Shown here: piece after piece, positions 15,209 through 24,669 of the stretch
How positions within the stretch are numbered: the first letter of the stretch is position 1
Layout: every line of letters starts with the position of its first letter
Assembly: GCF_015062615.1 (NCBI RefSeq)
Contig: NZ_SUUH01000006.1
Location: forward strand, 1-64,000
Reading direction: 5' to 3'
From: Denitrobacterium detoxificans
GTDB lineage: Bacteria; Actinomycetota; Coriobacteriia; Coriobacteriales; Eggerthellaceae
Length of the DNA stretch: 64,000 bases
The notes under the pieces: generated by a model
The model's database searches: none
Told to the model about the DNA's origin: nothing
Seen by the model: only the letters and a program-made list of their open reading frames with translations
Made by a program: the position numbers and the translations under genes

Positions 15209-16399
15209 TTAGGGGAGTATTGGGTCGTTCAGCCCGGCGGGCATGCCGTTGCGTTCGTCGCTTTGCGCGAGTTCGATGCTTGCGGCCCGGTGAGCTTCCC
15301 AGCGTATGGGGGTGTCGAAGAGCAGCTCCAGATAATGGTGCGCGGAAACGGGGGTGCCCGAGCGAAGCATGGAATTCGTGCAGCTCACGCATGCGGTAAC
15401 GAGGCAATCGGCGTTGGTTTCCTGGAACTCGCCCACGCAGCGCGTGCGCCGCGTTTGGCATACGCTCACATCGTAGAAGGAGACCATGCCGCCCGAGCCG
15501 CAGCAGAGCGCATCTTCTCCCGCGTGTTGCATTTCGCGCCATGACCCTGGGGGGAGCAGCTCTCGGACGGCGCTGCCGAATGCACGCGTTGCGCGATCGG
15601 AGCATGAATCGTAAACGCAGAACGTTTCGGCGTCGGGCGCGACGGAGCGTTCGGCGGTAATGCGCGCGCCTGCGTCGACGAGCACCTGGGGAAGGGCGCT
15701 TATTTCAATGTTTGCGGCGATGAGGCCGTTAACCTGCCTTTGCCGCAGTGCGCGGTAGCAGTTGGGGCATCCGGCGATGATGCGTTGCGTGTCCAGCATG
15801 GCAAGGCGTTCGCTCAATGCGCTCGCATATGCGTCGCCGCGTTCTTTCAGCCCAAGACCCCAGAGGGGGTTCCCGCAGCAAAGGGCGGTCATACCATCGG
15901 CAAGGTGCTTGCTGGCCAGGTAGTCAAATGTGGCCATGGTGAGCTCGGGGCCATACGTGCTGAGCGTGCAGCCCGGGAAGAATAGCGATTCGCAAGGCTG
16001 ACGTGGGTCGAGTGCTGCGTCGTCGTAGGATATGCCGCGCCACGCGCGTAAGCGCGCGAAGGAGTTGCCCGCAAGGTCGACCATCATGGGGCGCCAGCGT
16101 TCGCGTGCGGATGGGTGCTGGCCGTGGAAGACGCGTCTGCCCTCGCGCACTACGGCGGCAGCGCTGATGTCAACGGGGCATGCTTGTGTGCAGCCATCGC
16201 AGAGCGAACAGGTGAACAGCAGGCGTTCGGTGGCGGGGTCGATGGACCCGCGCGAGGCCCCTTCGGCGATGTGATGGGCAAACGGCCCCCACATGCCCGG
16301 CGTGCAGCCGCAGCCTTCGTCTTGCACCGTTTCGCAGATGCCGCACTCTATGCAACGCGCTGCTGCGTCGCGGATGGCTGTTAGTTCGCATTCGTTCAT
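15209..16399 (-). CDS. CCG-domain Fe-S oxidoreductase, second copy
   Basis: A 396-aa HdrD/GlpC-like protein paralogous to the one at 7849. N-terminal cluster motifs are CIECGICETVQDEGC and CSLCDGCTQACPVD; the CCG modules appear as FFPGCTLSTYGPE / CCGNPLWGLG and LCCGSGGMVS / CVSCTNSML. Sharing the tyrosine-containing 'TYGPEL/TYAPEL' loop with its paralogue suggests duplication. The ATG at 16399 follows a weak GAAGGCG. It lies 134 bp upstream of the molybdoenzyme gene on the same strand and may be the first gene of the cluster. The gap between them shows only GC-rich imperfect repeats. Confidence 0.85.
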   Translation of the reverse strand: MNECELTAIRDAAARCIECGICETVQDEGCGCTPGMWGPFAHHIAEGASRGSIDPATERLLFTCSLCDGCTQACPVDISAAAVVREGRRVFHGQHPSARERWRPMMVDLAGNSFARLRAWRGISYDDAALDPRQPCESLFFPGCTLSTYGPELTMATFDYLASKHLADGMTALCCGNPLWGLGLKERGDAYASALSERLAMLDTQRIIAGCPNCYRALRQRQVNGLIAANIEISALPQVLVDAGARITAERSVAPDAETFCVYDSCSDRATRAFGSAVRELLPPGSWREMQHAGEDALCCGSGGMVSFYDVSVCQTRRTRCVGEFQETNADCLVTACVSCTNSMLRSGTPVSAHHYLELLFDTPIRWEAHRAASIELAQSDERNGMPAGLNDPILP

Positions 16400-16541
16400 G
16401 TACGCGCCTTCGGTCGTTTTGCCCAGTTTCCCATAATCGCCATTCGGGGACAATACGCGCCCAATCTGGGTGCATGTGCATGGGTATCGTTGTAATATGT
16501 GCTGTAGCTGCGCATGTTTCCGACATGGAAGGGGCCTTGTC

Positions 16542-16955
16542 ATGGGGCGGGAAGATATGCGGGGGCAAGGCACGTCCAGACTGTCTTCTCCCGAACAGCT
16601 CAACGATTATCTTCGAGTCACGAATCCCAAGATCTGGGTTTTGCTCATTGCGGTTGTCTTGCTGTTTGCCGGTTTCATGCTGTGGAGCAGCGTAACCTCC
16701 TTCGAAAGCTACGTTTCCGCGCATGTCACTGCTGAAAAGGGCGAGCTAACCGTCGTGCCCGATAGCATTCCCACGGGAAGCATCGAAACGGGCATGAAGC
16801 TGGAAATTGGCGATGTTGAAACAGAGATCCTTGCCGTGGGCGTTGACGAGAATGGCAAGGTCACGGCATCGGCGAAGGCCGATGTTCCCGATGGAAGCTA
16901 TTCGGCGCGCATAGAGTACAAGACCACACAGCTCATATCCATGTTAATGAACTAG
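16542..16955 (+). CDS. Mini-HlyD-like NHLM export accessory protein (module 1)
   Basis: A 137-aa protein with a cytosolic lead-in (SRLSSPEQLNDYLRVTNPK), one membrane helix (residues about 31-50) and a small beta-rich external domain. The lead-in is typical of NHLM-bacteriocin HlyD-family secretion proteins, but those run to about 400 residues; here the long coiled-coil hairpin is absent. GGAAGGGG supports the ATG. A TAATAT box near 16492 may be the promoter. It is the first gene of a three-gene export operon and is paralogous to the protein at 40027. Confidence 0.75.
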   Translation: MGREDMRGQGTSRLSSPEQLNDYLRVTNPKIWVLLIAVVLLFAGFMLWSSVTSFESYVSAHVTAEKGELTVVPDSIPTGSIETGMKLEIGDVETEILAVGVDENGKVTASAKADVPDGSYSARIEYKTTQLISMLMN

Positions 16956-16965
16956 CGGGGCCGCC

Positions 16966-19140
16966 GTGGAACGAACCAAGCGTCCAATTACCTCGGGCAT
17001 TGCGAAAGTGCCCATGATCATGCAGATGGAAGCGCTCGAGTGTGGCGCGGCCTCGCTTGCCATGATCATGGCGTACTACGGGAAATGGATGCCGCTCGAG
17101 CAGGTTCGCGCCGACTGCGGTGTTTCGCGCGATGGCACGAGCTTGGAAAACCTGGCCAAGGCAGCTCGCAGCTATGGCTTGAACATCGAAGGCTACCAAT
17201 ACGACATCGAGCATCTTAAAGCGGAGGGCACCCTGCCTTGCATCGTGCTTTGGAACGTGAATCGCTACGTTGTCCTGCGGGGCTTCAGGGGTGGCAAGGC
17301 CCACCTGAACGACCCTGCCCGAGGGTCCATCAAGGTCCCGATGTCCGAATTCGAGCGTTCGTATGGCGGCATCTGCCTGTTCTTCGAGCCAACCGATTCG
17401 TTCGAACGCGGGGGCAAGCGCAAGAGCACGCTGGAATTTGCGCGCAATCGCTTGCGCGGCGCGCATGCGGCCGTTGCCTTCGTGGCCATAACGACGCTTA
17501 TCGGCTACCTCTTCGAGATGACGACCCCTGCATTCAGCAGGTTCTTCATGGACCATCTGCTCACGGGTGAAAACAAGGAACTCCTCATGCCCTTCATTGG
17601 ACTGCTGGCCGCCGTTGGCGTGATGCAGGTGCTGGTAAGCGCCGTGCAGTCCATCTACTCGCTCAAGATCAACGGCAAGATGGCCATCGTGGGCAGCAGT
17701 GCGTTCATGTGGAAGGTGCTGCGTATGCCCATGGAGTTCTTCTCGCAGCGTATGGCGGGCGATATCCAGCAGCGCAAGACGACCAACAGCGTTATCGCCA
17801 GGTCGCTCGTAAACACGTTCACCCCGCTTGTCCTCAACGTGGCCATGATGCTGTTCTACCTGCTGATTATGGTGCGCTATTCGATTGTTCTCACCGCCGT
17901 TGGCATACTCGCCATCGTCATCAATTCGTTTTTGGCCAGCTACATTTCCCGCAAGCGCGTGAACATCACGCGCGTTCAGATGCGCGATACGGGCAGGCTC
18001 GACTCGAGCACCGTTTCGGGCATTCAGATGATCGAAACGATCAAGTCGTCGGGCGCGGAAAATGGCTTCTTTGCGAAGTGGGCTGGGTATCAGGCTTCCG
18101 TGAATGCCGCCACTACGCGTTTCGCGAACCTCAACTTGTACCTGGGCATGGTTCCCAACTTCTTGGCGAGCCTGGCGAATTATACGGTGCTCGTGGTGGG
18201 CGTCTTCCTGGTTATTCAGGGGAACTTCTCCCTTGGTATGGTCATGGCCTTCCAGGGGTACATCCAGTTGTTCATGAACCCTGCTATGCTCACCATCCGA
18301 GCTGGCCAGACGCTACAAGAGATGCGCACGCAGATGGAGCGCATCGACGACGTTATGGATTATCCTTCCGACCCTAACTATCGCGACGATCCCATCGACG
18401 AACAGGCTGATTACGACAAGCTCATGGGCAAGGTGGAACTGCGGAACATCACGTTTGGCTACTCGCGCTTGGGCGATCCGCTTATCGAAGACTTTTCCAT
18501 GAGCGTTGAACCGGGGCATAGCGTTGCGTTCGTGGGTGCTTCCGGATGCGGCAAGTCCACGCTTTCCAAGATCATCGCCGGTTTGTATAGGCCTTGGGAA
18601 GGCGAGGTCCTGTTCGACGGCAAGCCCATGGCGGAAATCGACCGCAGCGTGTTTACCAGTTCGGTGGCCGTTGTCGACCAGGACATCATCCTGTTCGAGG
18701 ACACCATCGCCAACAACATTCGCATGTGGGACAACTCAATCGAGAATTTCGAGGTCATTATGGCGGCGCGCGATGCGCAGATTCACGATGACATCGTTTC
18801 GAGGCCCGGTGGTTACAGCGGCATGATTCTGGAAGGCGGTCGCGATCTTTCTGGTGGCCAGCGCCAGCGGCTGGAGATCGCGCGCGTGCTCGCGCAAGAT
18901 CCGCGCGTCGTCATCATGGACGAAGCTACGAGTGCGCTCGATGCGAAAACCGAGCATGAATTGGTGGAAGCGGTGAAGGAGCGCGGCGTTACCTGCATCG
19001 TCATCGCGCATCGCCTTTCCACCATTCGCGATTGCGACGAGATTATCGTGCTTGACCATGGGCATGTGGTCGAGCGTGGAACGCATGACGAGCTGTACGC
19101 CAAGGGCGGCGCGTACGCGGAACTGGTTATCAACGATTAG
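16966..19140 (+). CDS. NHLM peptidase-ABC exporter, C39 His replaced by Arg (module 1)
   Basis: A 724-aa fusion of C39 peptidase (1-130), six-helix ABC membrane domain and ATPase (about 490-724). C39 enzymes cut double-glycine leaders during export. Cys26 (MQMEALECGAAS) and Asp116 (LNDPARG) are present, but the catalytic His position reads NVNRYVVL with Arg100 (CGC, 17263-17265); the module 2 paralogue has NHFVVL. The peptidase is probably inactive or altered, possibly a leader-binding domain. The ATPase is intact: GASGCGKST, LSGGQRQR, VVIMDEATSALD, IVIAHRLST. Start is GTG at 16966, matched to the paralogue's N-terminus. Confidence 0.88.
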   Translation: MERTKRPITSGIAKVPMIMQMEALECGAASLAMIMAYYGKWMPLEQVRADCGVSRDGTSLENLAKAARSYGLNIEGYQYDIEHLKAEGTLPCIVLWNVNRYVVLRGFRGGKAHLNDPARGSIKVPMSEFERSYGGICLFFEPTDSFERGGKRKSTLEFARNRLRGAHAAVAFVAITTLIGYLFEMTTPAFSRFFMDHLLTGENKELLMPFIGLLAAVGVMQVLVSAVQSIYSLKINGKMAIVGSSAFMWKVLRMPMEFFSQRMAGDIQQRKTTNSVIARSLVNTFTPLVLNVAMMLFYLLIMVRYSIVLTAVGILAIVINSFLASYISRKRVNITRVQMRDTGRLDSSTVSGIQMIETIKSSGAENGFFAKWAGYQASVNAATTRFANLNLYLGMVPNFLASLANYTVLVVGVFLVIQGNFSLGMVMAFQGYIQLFMNPAMLTIRAGQTLQEMRTQMERIDDVMDYPSDPNYRDDPIDEQADYDKLMGKVELRNITFGYSRLGDPLIEDFSMSVEPGHSVAFVGASGCGKSTLSKIIAGLYRPWEGEVLFDGKPMAEIDRSVFTSSVAVVDQDIILFEDTIANNIRMWDNSIENFEVIMAARDAQIHDDIVSRPGGYSGMILEGGRDLSGGQRQRLEIARVLAQDPRVVIMDEATSALDAKTEHELVEAVKERGVTCIVIAHRLSTIRDCDEIIVLDHGHVVERGTHDELYAKGGAYAELVIND

Positions 19141-19154
19141 CAGAGGAGGCGACC

Positions 19155-21335
19155 ATGGGATTATTTGACGAGCAGATACGTCAGCGCAAACAAGGCGACC
19201 AGGCGGTTTTCGAAGACTCCATCCTGCGTATGGCCTCCGCTGTGGTGGGAACCGCTACCGCGGGGTCGTTCGCCACCTCGCGCATCGTAACGAAGGAAGC
19301 CGTCGACGACATCCTGAAGTACTACGGCATCAATCCTGTGGAGATTCCTCCCGAGATAACCGACCCCGACGAACAGCTGGAATACGCGCTGCGCCCGCAT
19401 GGCATCATGCATCGCATGGTGGGCCTTGGCGAAGACTGGTACAAGGATGCCATTGGCCCCATGATTGCGTATCGTGAGTCCGACGGGACCCCCGTGCCGG
19501 TGTTTCCAAAGCCACATACGGGCTATTGGTTCCGCGATGAGCGAGGGCGCAAGACCGATGTAAATGCCCAGACGATTGGCGAGTTTGCCCACGAGGCGCG
19601 CTGCTTTTACCGCCCACTTCCCCTGGGGGAGATCGGCATTACCGACCTGTTCGCGTACATGCGGCAATGCGTGAATGCAGTTGATGTGGGCTTGCTCGTG
19701 ATCCTTGCGTTGGGCGTGACGCTTACGGGTATGGTGCTGCCCATCATCGCGAAGATGCTTACGGGTTTCGTGGTGGATACGCGAAGCTATCCCATTCTCT
19801 GGTCGTCCGCTGCGTTCCTGCTGTGCGCCGCTTTTTCTCAGCAGCTCATATCGGCAACGCGCGACGTTGCCATAGCGCGCATACGTACGAAGGTGGCAAC
19901 GTCCGTTTCGGCGGCGGTCATGATGCGCGTGCTTAGCTTGCCCACTGCGTTTTTCCGCAAGTACAGTGCGGGCGAGTTGGCGAGCAGATGCTCGGCCGCG
20001 AATAGCCTGGTAGATCTGCTCATTACGAACGTTGTTTCGCTGGGCATAACGGCTTTGTTCTCGTTGCTGTATGTCGTGCAGATTGGGCAGTTTGCTCCTG
20101 CGCTCATGCTGCCCGCCGTTCTAATCATCGTGGCTACGGTTGCGGTGAATCTTGCCACGTCGCTCGTTCAGATGCGCGTTACGCGCCAGCAGATGAAATA
20201 CTCTGCCAAGGAAAACGGTAAGAGCTTCGCGCTCATCAATGGCGTGCAGAAGATCAAGCTTGCCGGTGCCGAAAAGCGCGCGTTTGCTCAGTGGGCTCGT
20301 GCTTATACGAAGAGCGCCGAACTGGAGTACAATCCGCCGATGTTCCTGAAGCTGAGCGGGGCCATTACTTCGGCCGTTTCGCTTGCTGGCGCTATCGTGC
20401 TGTATTACCTCGCGGTGGTTTCAGGCATGAGCCCGTCCGATTACGTTGCCTTCTTCGCGGCGTACGGCATGGTTATGGCTGCCTTTGCTTCGCTGTCCGA
20501 GGTCGTGCGCGCGACCGCGCAGATTCGCCCGTACTTGGAAATGGTCGAGCCGATCTTGCGCGCCGAACCCGAGGTGTCTCAGGGCAAGGAAATCCTCACC
20601 AGGCTTTCGGGCCGCATCGAGCTGAATGACGTCTACTTCCGCTACAACGAGCAGTCGCCCTACATGGCGAAGGGGCTCAATCTGCGCATCCGCCCGGGCG
20701 AGTACCTGGCAATCGTGGGTAAGTCGGGGTGTGGCAAGTCCACGCTCGTGCGCTTGCTGCTGGGTTTCGAAACGCCGGAAAAGGGCGCCATCTACTACGA
20801 TGGCAGGGACATGGCGAATTTGGATTTACGTTCCCTGCGTCGTCGCATTGGTACGGTTACCCAAGATGGCATGCTGTTTTCGGGTGATATCTACTCGAAC
20901 ATCACCATTTCCGCGCCGCAGCTTTCCGTGGAGGATGCTTGGCGCGCGGCGGAAATCGCCGATATCGCTGACGACATTCGCGCCATGCCCCAGGGCATGA
21001 GCACCATGATCTCGGAAGGGTCGGGCGGTATTTCGGGTGGTCAGAAGCAGCGCCTTATGATTGCGCGCGCCGTGGCGCCCCGCCCCCACGTTCTCATTTT
21101 CGACGAAGCCACGAGCGCCCTGGACAATCGCACGCAGCAGCAAGTTTCCAATGCACTCGACGAGCTGAATTGCACGCGCATCGTGATTGCCCATCGCCTT
21201 TCCACCATCAAGAATTGCGACCGTATCCTGTACCTGGAAGACGGTTGCATCGTGGAAGACGGTACCTACGAAGAGCTCGTCGCGAAGGGCGGCCTGTTCG
21301 CCGAGTTGGTGGAGCGTCAACGCCTCGACATCTAG
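19155..21335 (+). CDS. NHLM export ABC permease/ATPase, second subunit (module 1)
   Basis: A 726-aa partner half-transporter. An N-terminal soluble domain of about 165 residues precedes the membrane domain, as in NHLM_micro_ABC2 proteins, and replaces the C39 domain of the first subunit. The ATPase shows GKSGCGKSTLVR, ISGGQKQRLMIARAV, LIFDEATSALDN and IVIAHRLST, so the site appears competent. It starts 14 bp after the peptidase-ABC gene with GAGG upstream, and the two subunits very likely form a heterodimer. No precursor or maturase gene lies directly beside this operon. Confidence 0.88.
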   Translation: MGLFDEQIRQRKQGDQAVFEDSILRMASAVVGTATAGSFATSRIVTKEAVDDILKYYGINPVEIPPEITDPDEQLEYALRPHGIMHRMVGLGEDWYKDAIGPMIAYRESDGTPVPVFPKPHTGYWFRDERGRKTDVNAQTIGEFAHEARCFYRPLPLGEIGITDLFAYMRQCVNAVDVGLLVILALGVTLTGMVLPIIAKMLTGFVVDTRSYPILWSSAAFLLCAAFSQQLISATRDVAIARIRTKVATSVSAAVMMRVLSLPTAFFRKYSAGELASRCSAANSLVDLLITNVVSLGITALFSLLYVVQIGQFAPALMLPAVLIIVATVAVNLATSLVQMRVTRQQMKYSAKENGKSFALINGVQKIKLAGAEKRAFAQWARAYTKSAELEYNPPMFLKLSGAITSAVSLAGAIVLYYLAVVSGMSPSDYVAFFAAYGMVMAAFASLSEVVRATAQIRPYLEMVEPILRAEPEVSQGKEILTRLSGRIELNDVYFRYNEQSPYMAKGLNLRIRPGEYLAIVGKSGCGKSTLVRLLLGFETPEKGAIYYDGRDMANLDLRSLRRRIGTVTQDGMLFSGDIYSNITISAPQLSVEDAWRAAEIADIADDIRAMPQGMSTMISEGSGGISGGQKQRLMIARAVAPRPHVLIFDEATSALDNRTQQQVSNALDELNCTRIVIAHRLSTIKNCDRILYLEDGCIVEDGTYEELVAKGGLFAELVERQRLDI

Positions 21336-21480
21336 CGTGAGCAAGAGGCGGAGATTTGATTGCGCCTAGGATTACAATGACGCATATGCGGCGTATGCTC
21401 TGTGGCGGCTAGGCGGTTTTCGCTAAGCATGGGTGAGAGCGTGTGTCGCGAAAGAGGGAGACGGTACGAAGGGGGTTGTT

Positions 21481-22923
21481 GTGAGTCCGAAAGTCGAAAC
21501 CGGTGAGCCGAAGAAGACAATGAGTCTCACCACGTGGATTCTCATTTCACTCGCAGCGGGCATTGTGGTTGGCATTATCTGCTCTGTTGCGGTTCCGGAG
21601 GGTTCGCCAGTTGATACGTACGTAATCGAGGGCGTGTTCTACGTCTGCGGCCAATGGTTTATTCGCCTTATGCAGATGCTGGTCGTGCCGCTCGTGTTCT
21701 GCTCCATTGTGTGCGGCGCGGCGTCCATGAGCGACCCGAAGCTGCTGGGCAAGGTTGGCCTGGGTACCATCCTCATGTACCTGTGCACTACGGCTCTGGC
21801 CGTTATCATCGCCATCCTGCTTGCGCAGCTCACCAGTCCGGGCGTTGGCCTTGACATGGCCTCCATCGTGCAGGTCGAGCCGAAGGCAACTTCCACCGAC
21901 CAGACCATGGCCGATATGCTCATTAACATCGTTCCCACGAACATCGTTGCGGCCATGAACAGCGGCGCCATGCTGCAGATCATCTTCTTCGCGCTCATCC
22001 TGGGCTTCATCCTGGGTCGCCTGGGCAAGAAGGTCGCCACGGTCAATCGCTTCTTCACGCAGTTCAACGCCGTCATGATGTACATGATTGGCCTCATTTT
22101 GAAGGTAGCGCCGCTGGGTATTTTCTGCCTGATTGCGCGCACGTTCGCGAATCTGGGCCTTACGGGCATCCTGCCCATGGTGAAGTTCATCGGCACGGTG
22201 TACCTTGGCCTGTTCGTTCAGCTGCTCATCGTGTACATGGTCATCCTGTTCCTGTTCACGCGCCTGAACCCGTTCCACTTCCTGCGCAAGATGCTGCCGG
22301 TTATGCTGTTCGCGTTTTCTACCAGTTCTTCCAACGCCACCATCCCGCTGAACATGGAAACGCTCGAGAAGAAGATTGGCGTCGACGAGAAGGTCGCGTC
22401 GTTCACCATTCCGCTGGGCGCCACCATCAACATGGACGGCACGGCCATCATGCAGGGCGCCGCGGTTATCTTCATCTCGCAGGCGTTTGGCATCGACCTT
22501 TCGTTCACCGCGCTGCTCACGGTTGTCATAACGGCTGTTACGGCCTCCATTGGCACGGCGGGCGTGCCTGGCGTTGGTACCATCATGCTGGCCATGGTGT
22601 TCGAGTCTGTTGGCCTGCCTGCTGAAGGCGTTGCCATGATCATGGGCATCGACCGCTTGCTCGACATGGGCCGCACTGCCATCAACGTCACGGGCGATGC
22701 GGTGGTTACCACGTGCATGGCGAAGGTGTCGGGCATGCTGGATGCGGGCGTGTTTCGCAACAACGATTACGCTGCCGTAAGCGAGGAAGACCTGGTGGAG
22801 TCCGAGACCGACGAGCCCGCGGGCATTGCCGACTTCACCGCCGAAGGCGATCCCACCGAAATCGGCGAGCAAGGCGACCCCGACAAGTTCACCGATATCG
22901 AGGTGCCCCATAAGCAGAAGTAG
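21481..22923 (+). CDS. Dicarboxylate/amino acid:cation symporter
   Basis: A 480-aa membrane transporter of the DAACS family (glutamate, aspartate or C4-dicarboxylate uptake with Na+ or H+). The hallmark motifs are present: FSTSSSNATIP (serine-rich hairpin 1), INMDGTAIMQG (TM7, cation site), TASIGTAGVPG (hairpin 2) and GIDRLLDMGRTAINVTGDA (TM8). The GTG at 21481 was chosen because GAAGGGGG lies just upstream; an internal ATG is also possible. The C-terminal tail of about 45 residues is acidic and longer than usual. A terminator follows. Confidence 0.9.
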   Translation: MSPKVETGEPKKTMSLTTWILISLAAGIVVGIICSVAVPEGSPVDTYVIEGVFYVCGQWFIRLMQMLVVPLVFCSIVCGAASMSDPKLLGKVGLGTILMYLCTTALAVIIAILLAQLTSPGVGLDMASIVQVEPKATSTDQTMADMLINIVPTNIVAAMNSGAMLQIIFFALILGFILGRLGKKVATVNRFFTQFNAVMMYMIGLILKVAPLGIFCLIARTFANLGLTGILPMVKFIGTVYLGLFVQLLIVYMVILFLFTRLNPFHFLRKMLPVMLFAFSTSSSNATIPLNMETLEKKIGVDEKVASFTIPLGATINMDGTAIMQGAAVIFISQAFGIDLSFTALLTVVITAVTASIGTAGVPGVGTIMLAMVFESVGLPAEGVAMIMGIDRLLDMGRTAINVTGDAVVTTCMAKVSGMLDAGVFRNNDYAAVSEEDLVESETDEPAGIADFTAEGDPTEIGEQGDPDKFTDIEVPHKQK

Positions 22924-22988
22924 CGTGAACGAGGGCGAAGGTTTCTTCGCCGTCTACCGCCCCGTTTGCAAAACTGTTCAACCTCTTA

Positions 22989-23017
22989 GGAGCTGCGTTA
23001 CCGCGCAGCTCCTTTTT
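22989..23017 (+). terminator. Rho-independent terminator after symporter
   Basis: GGAGCTGCG / CGCAGCTCC form a 9-bp perfect stem with a 6-nt loop followed by TTTTT. Confidence 0.9.
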
Positions 23018-23232
23018 GCGCGGCGCGGATTTCCGTGCTTTGGCTCACTCTATCTGAGCCATCCTGCAAGTATCTTATCCTCGCGTGGCTCGATTTGGAT
23101 AAGATGCTGCCCCTCGTTTCTCTGGCGCATCGCATGGCTCGGGCGTACACTTTGCCATGTGATTGCATATAGCGTCGAGAAGATGCAACATCGTGCATTA
23201 ATTGAAGAGCGTACGAATTCGGAGGGGCCAGC

Positions 23233-24483
23233 ATGCGTAGGGAGGCGGTTGCGAACATAGCGGCGTTCGTTGCTACGGTGGCCGTATGCACCGCCCTCGC
23301 CCTGTTGTTTTCGGTTGCCGTCGACCTTTCGTTCTGGGTTTTCTCGCACGTCGACCACGTGGCCATCTTGCTTCCCGCGGTAGGGTATGCCACGGTGCTC
23401 TATTACGACCTGGCGCGCGTGCCGTTCGGCACGGCAACGGGCTCCGTTATCGAGTCACTGCGCCAGGCGACCGCAAAGGCCCGTGCTGCCAATGGGGAAG
23501 AAGGTGCCGAATACGAAGTTCCCCCAGCCCTCATTCCCATGATCTTCCTTGGCACGTGCCTGACCATCCTCTGCGGCGGATCGGTGGGGAAGGAAGCGGG
23601 CGCGCTGCAGATGAGCATGTCTGCTGCTGCCGTAATTCGCCGGCTGTTTCACGTGAAAACCCGGCATCTCACGTTCCTAGCCTCATGTGGCATGGCCTCC
23701 GCCCTGGCGGTGCTTCTGGGTATGCCCCTCGCCTCGGCGGCGCTTGCAATAGAGCTCATGCGGGGATTCGACTGTCGTGTTCGTGATCTGGCTGGCGTGC
23801 TTCTGGCTGCCCTTGCGGGTTCGGCGTGCGCGCAGGCGCTTGGCGTGCAGGGCCTTGTTCCCGTGAGCAATGTGGTGCTGCCTGCTCTTGCGCAGGCTCC
23901 GCAGTTCTTCCTGCTTGTCGCGGCGTGCGCGGCGGCGGGCGCGTTGTTCTGCTTTGTGGTGGTCCGGGGCAAGCAGCTTATCGCGAAGTACGTGGCCCCC
24001 ATCTGGGTGGCCCCCGTCGTAGGCGGAGTGCTCGCCGCGGCGCTCTTGCTGCTGGTGCCCGATGCCGCCAGCCTGTCGGGTACGGGCATGAACTACGTGT
24101 CCGCGGCGCTTCAAGGCTCGGTCGCAAGCCCCTATTTCCTGGGAAAACTCCTGTTCACGGCCTTCTTGCTCGTTCATGGATTCAAGGGCGGGGAAATCAT
24201 GCCCACGATGTGCATCGGCGCCACGTGCGGATGCTGGGTGGCAACGCTGGTGGGGCTCGATCCTTCCTTTGGCGCGGTCGTTGGTATTGTGGCGGGGCTC
24301 GCTTCTGCGGCGAATTGCCCCCTTGCGGCAGCTTTGCTGGGAGTCGAGCTGCTGGGCGTGGCAGGCGTTCCCTGGATTGTCGGCGGCGCGCTCGTGGCGT
24401 TTGCATGCACCATGCGGCTGAGCCTCTACGGAAACACGTATTCGCTTGCGGCGCTCTTTCCGCGTCTGCGGCGCGTTCGTTAA
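23233..24483 (+). CDS. ClC-family chloride channel/antiporter
   Basis: A 416-aa polytopic protein. The ClC signature is seen as CGGSVGKEAGALQMS, with the gating Glu in GKEAG (usual form G-K/R-E-G-P), and a later GFKGGEIMPTMCIGA segment equivalent to the canonical GGxFxPxL. Further hydrophobic segments cover the whole length. Substrate is probably chloride or fluoride; the altered GKEAG makes selectivity uncertain. The start has GGAGGGG upstream. No CBS domains are attached. Confidence 0.85.
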   Translation: MRREAVANIAAFVATVAVCTALALLFSVAVDLSFWVFSHVDHVAILLPAVGYATVLYYDLARVPFGTATGSVIESLRQATAKARAANGEEGAEYEVPPALIPMIFLGTCLTILCGGSVGKEAGALQMSMSAAAVIRRLFHVKTRHLTFLASCGMASALAVLLGMPLASAALAIELMRGFDCRVRDLAGVLLAALAGSACAQALGVQGLVPVSNVVLPALAQAPQFFLLVAACAAAGALFCFVVVRGKQLIAKYVAPIWVAPVVGGVLAAALLLLVPDAASLSGTGMNYVSAALQGSVASPYFLGKLLFTAFLLVHGFKGGEIMPTMCIGATCGCWVATLVGLDPSFGAVVGIVAGLASAANCPLAAALLGVELLGVAGVPWIVGGALVAFACTMRLSLYGNTYSLAALFPRLRRVR

Positions 24484-24609
24484 GGAATTGTGGAGGCGTT
24501 TACCGCTCATCCGGGCGGTTGCGACGCTCACCGCCCGTCGCTTTGCCAATGTTAACAGCAGGTTAACCAGACGCCTTTGAGACCAATTCGGTGTCTATAC
24601 TCGACCCAT

Positions 24610-24634
24610 GGTTCGATTGGGGTTAGGTCGAACC
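24610..24634. promoter_or_regulatory. Inverted repeat between likely promoter and SDR gene
   Basis: GGTTCGA (24610-24616) and TCGAACC (24628-24634) form a perfect 7-bp inverted repeat with an 11-nt spacer. It lies just downstream of a TATACT box (about 24596-24601), where a repressor would block the start of transcription of the SDR gene. No adjacent regulator is apparent. Alternatively it is an mRNA hairpin. Confidence 0.4.
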
Positions 24635-24669
24635 CACCATCTTTGTTCGGTAGAAGAGAAGAGGCATGT

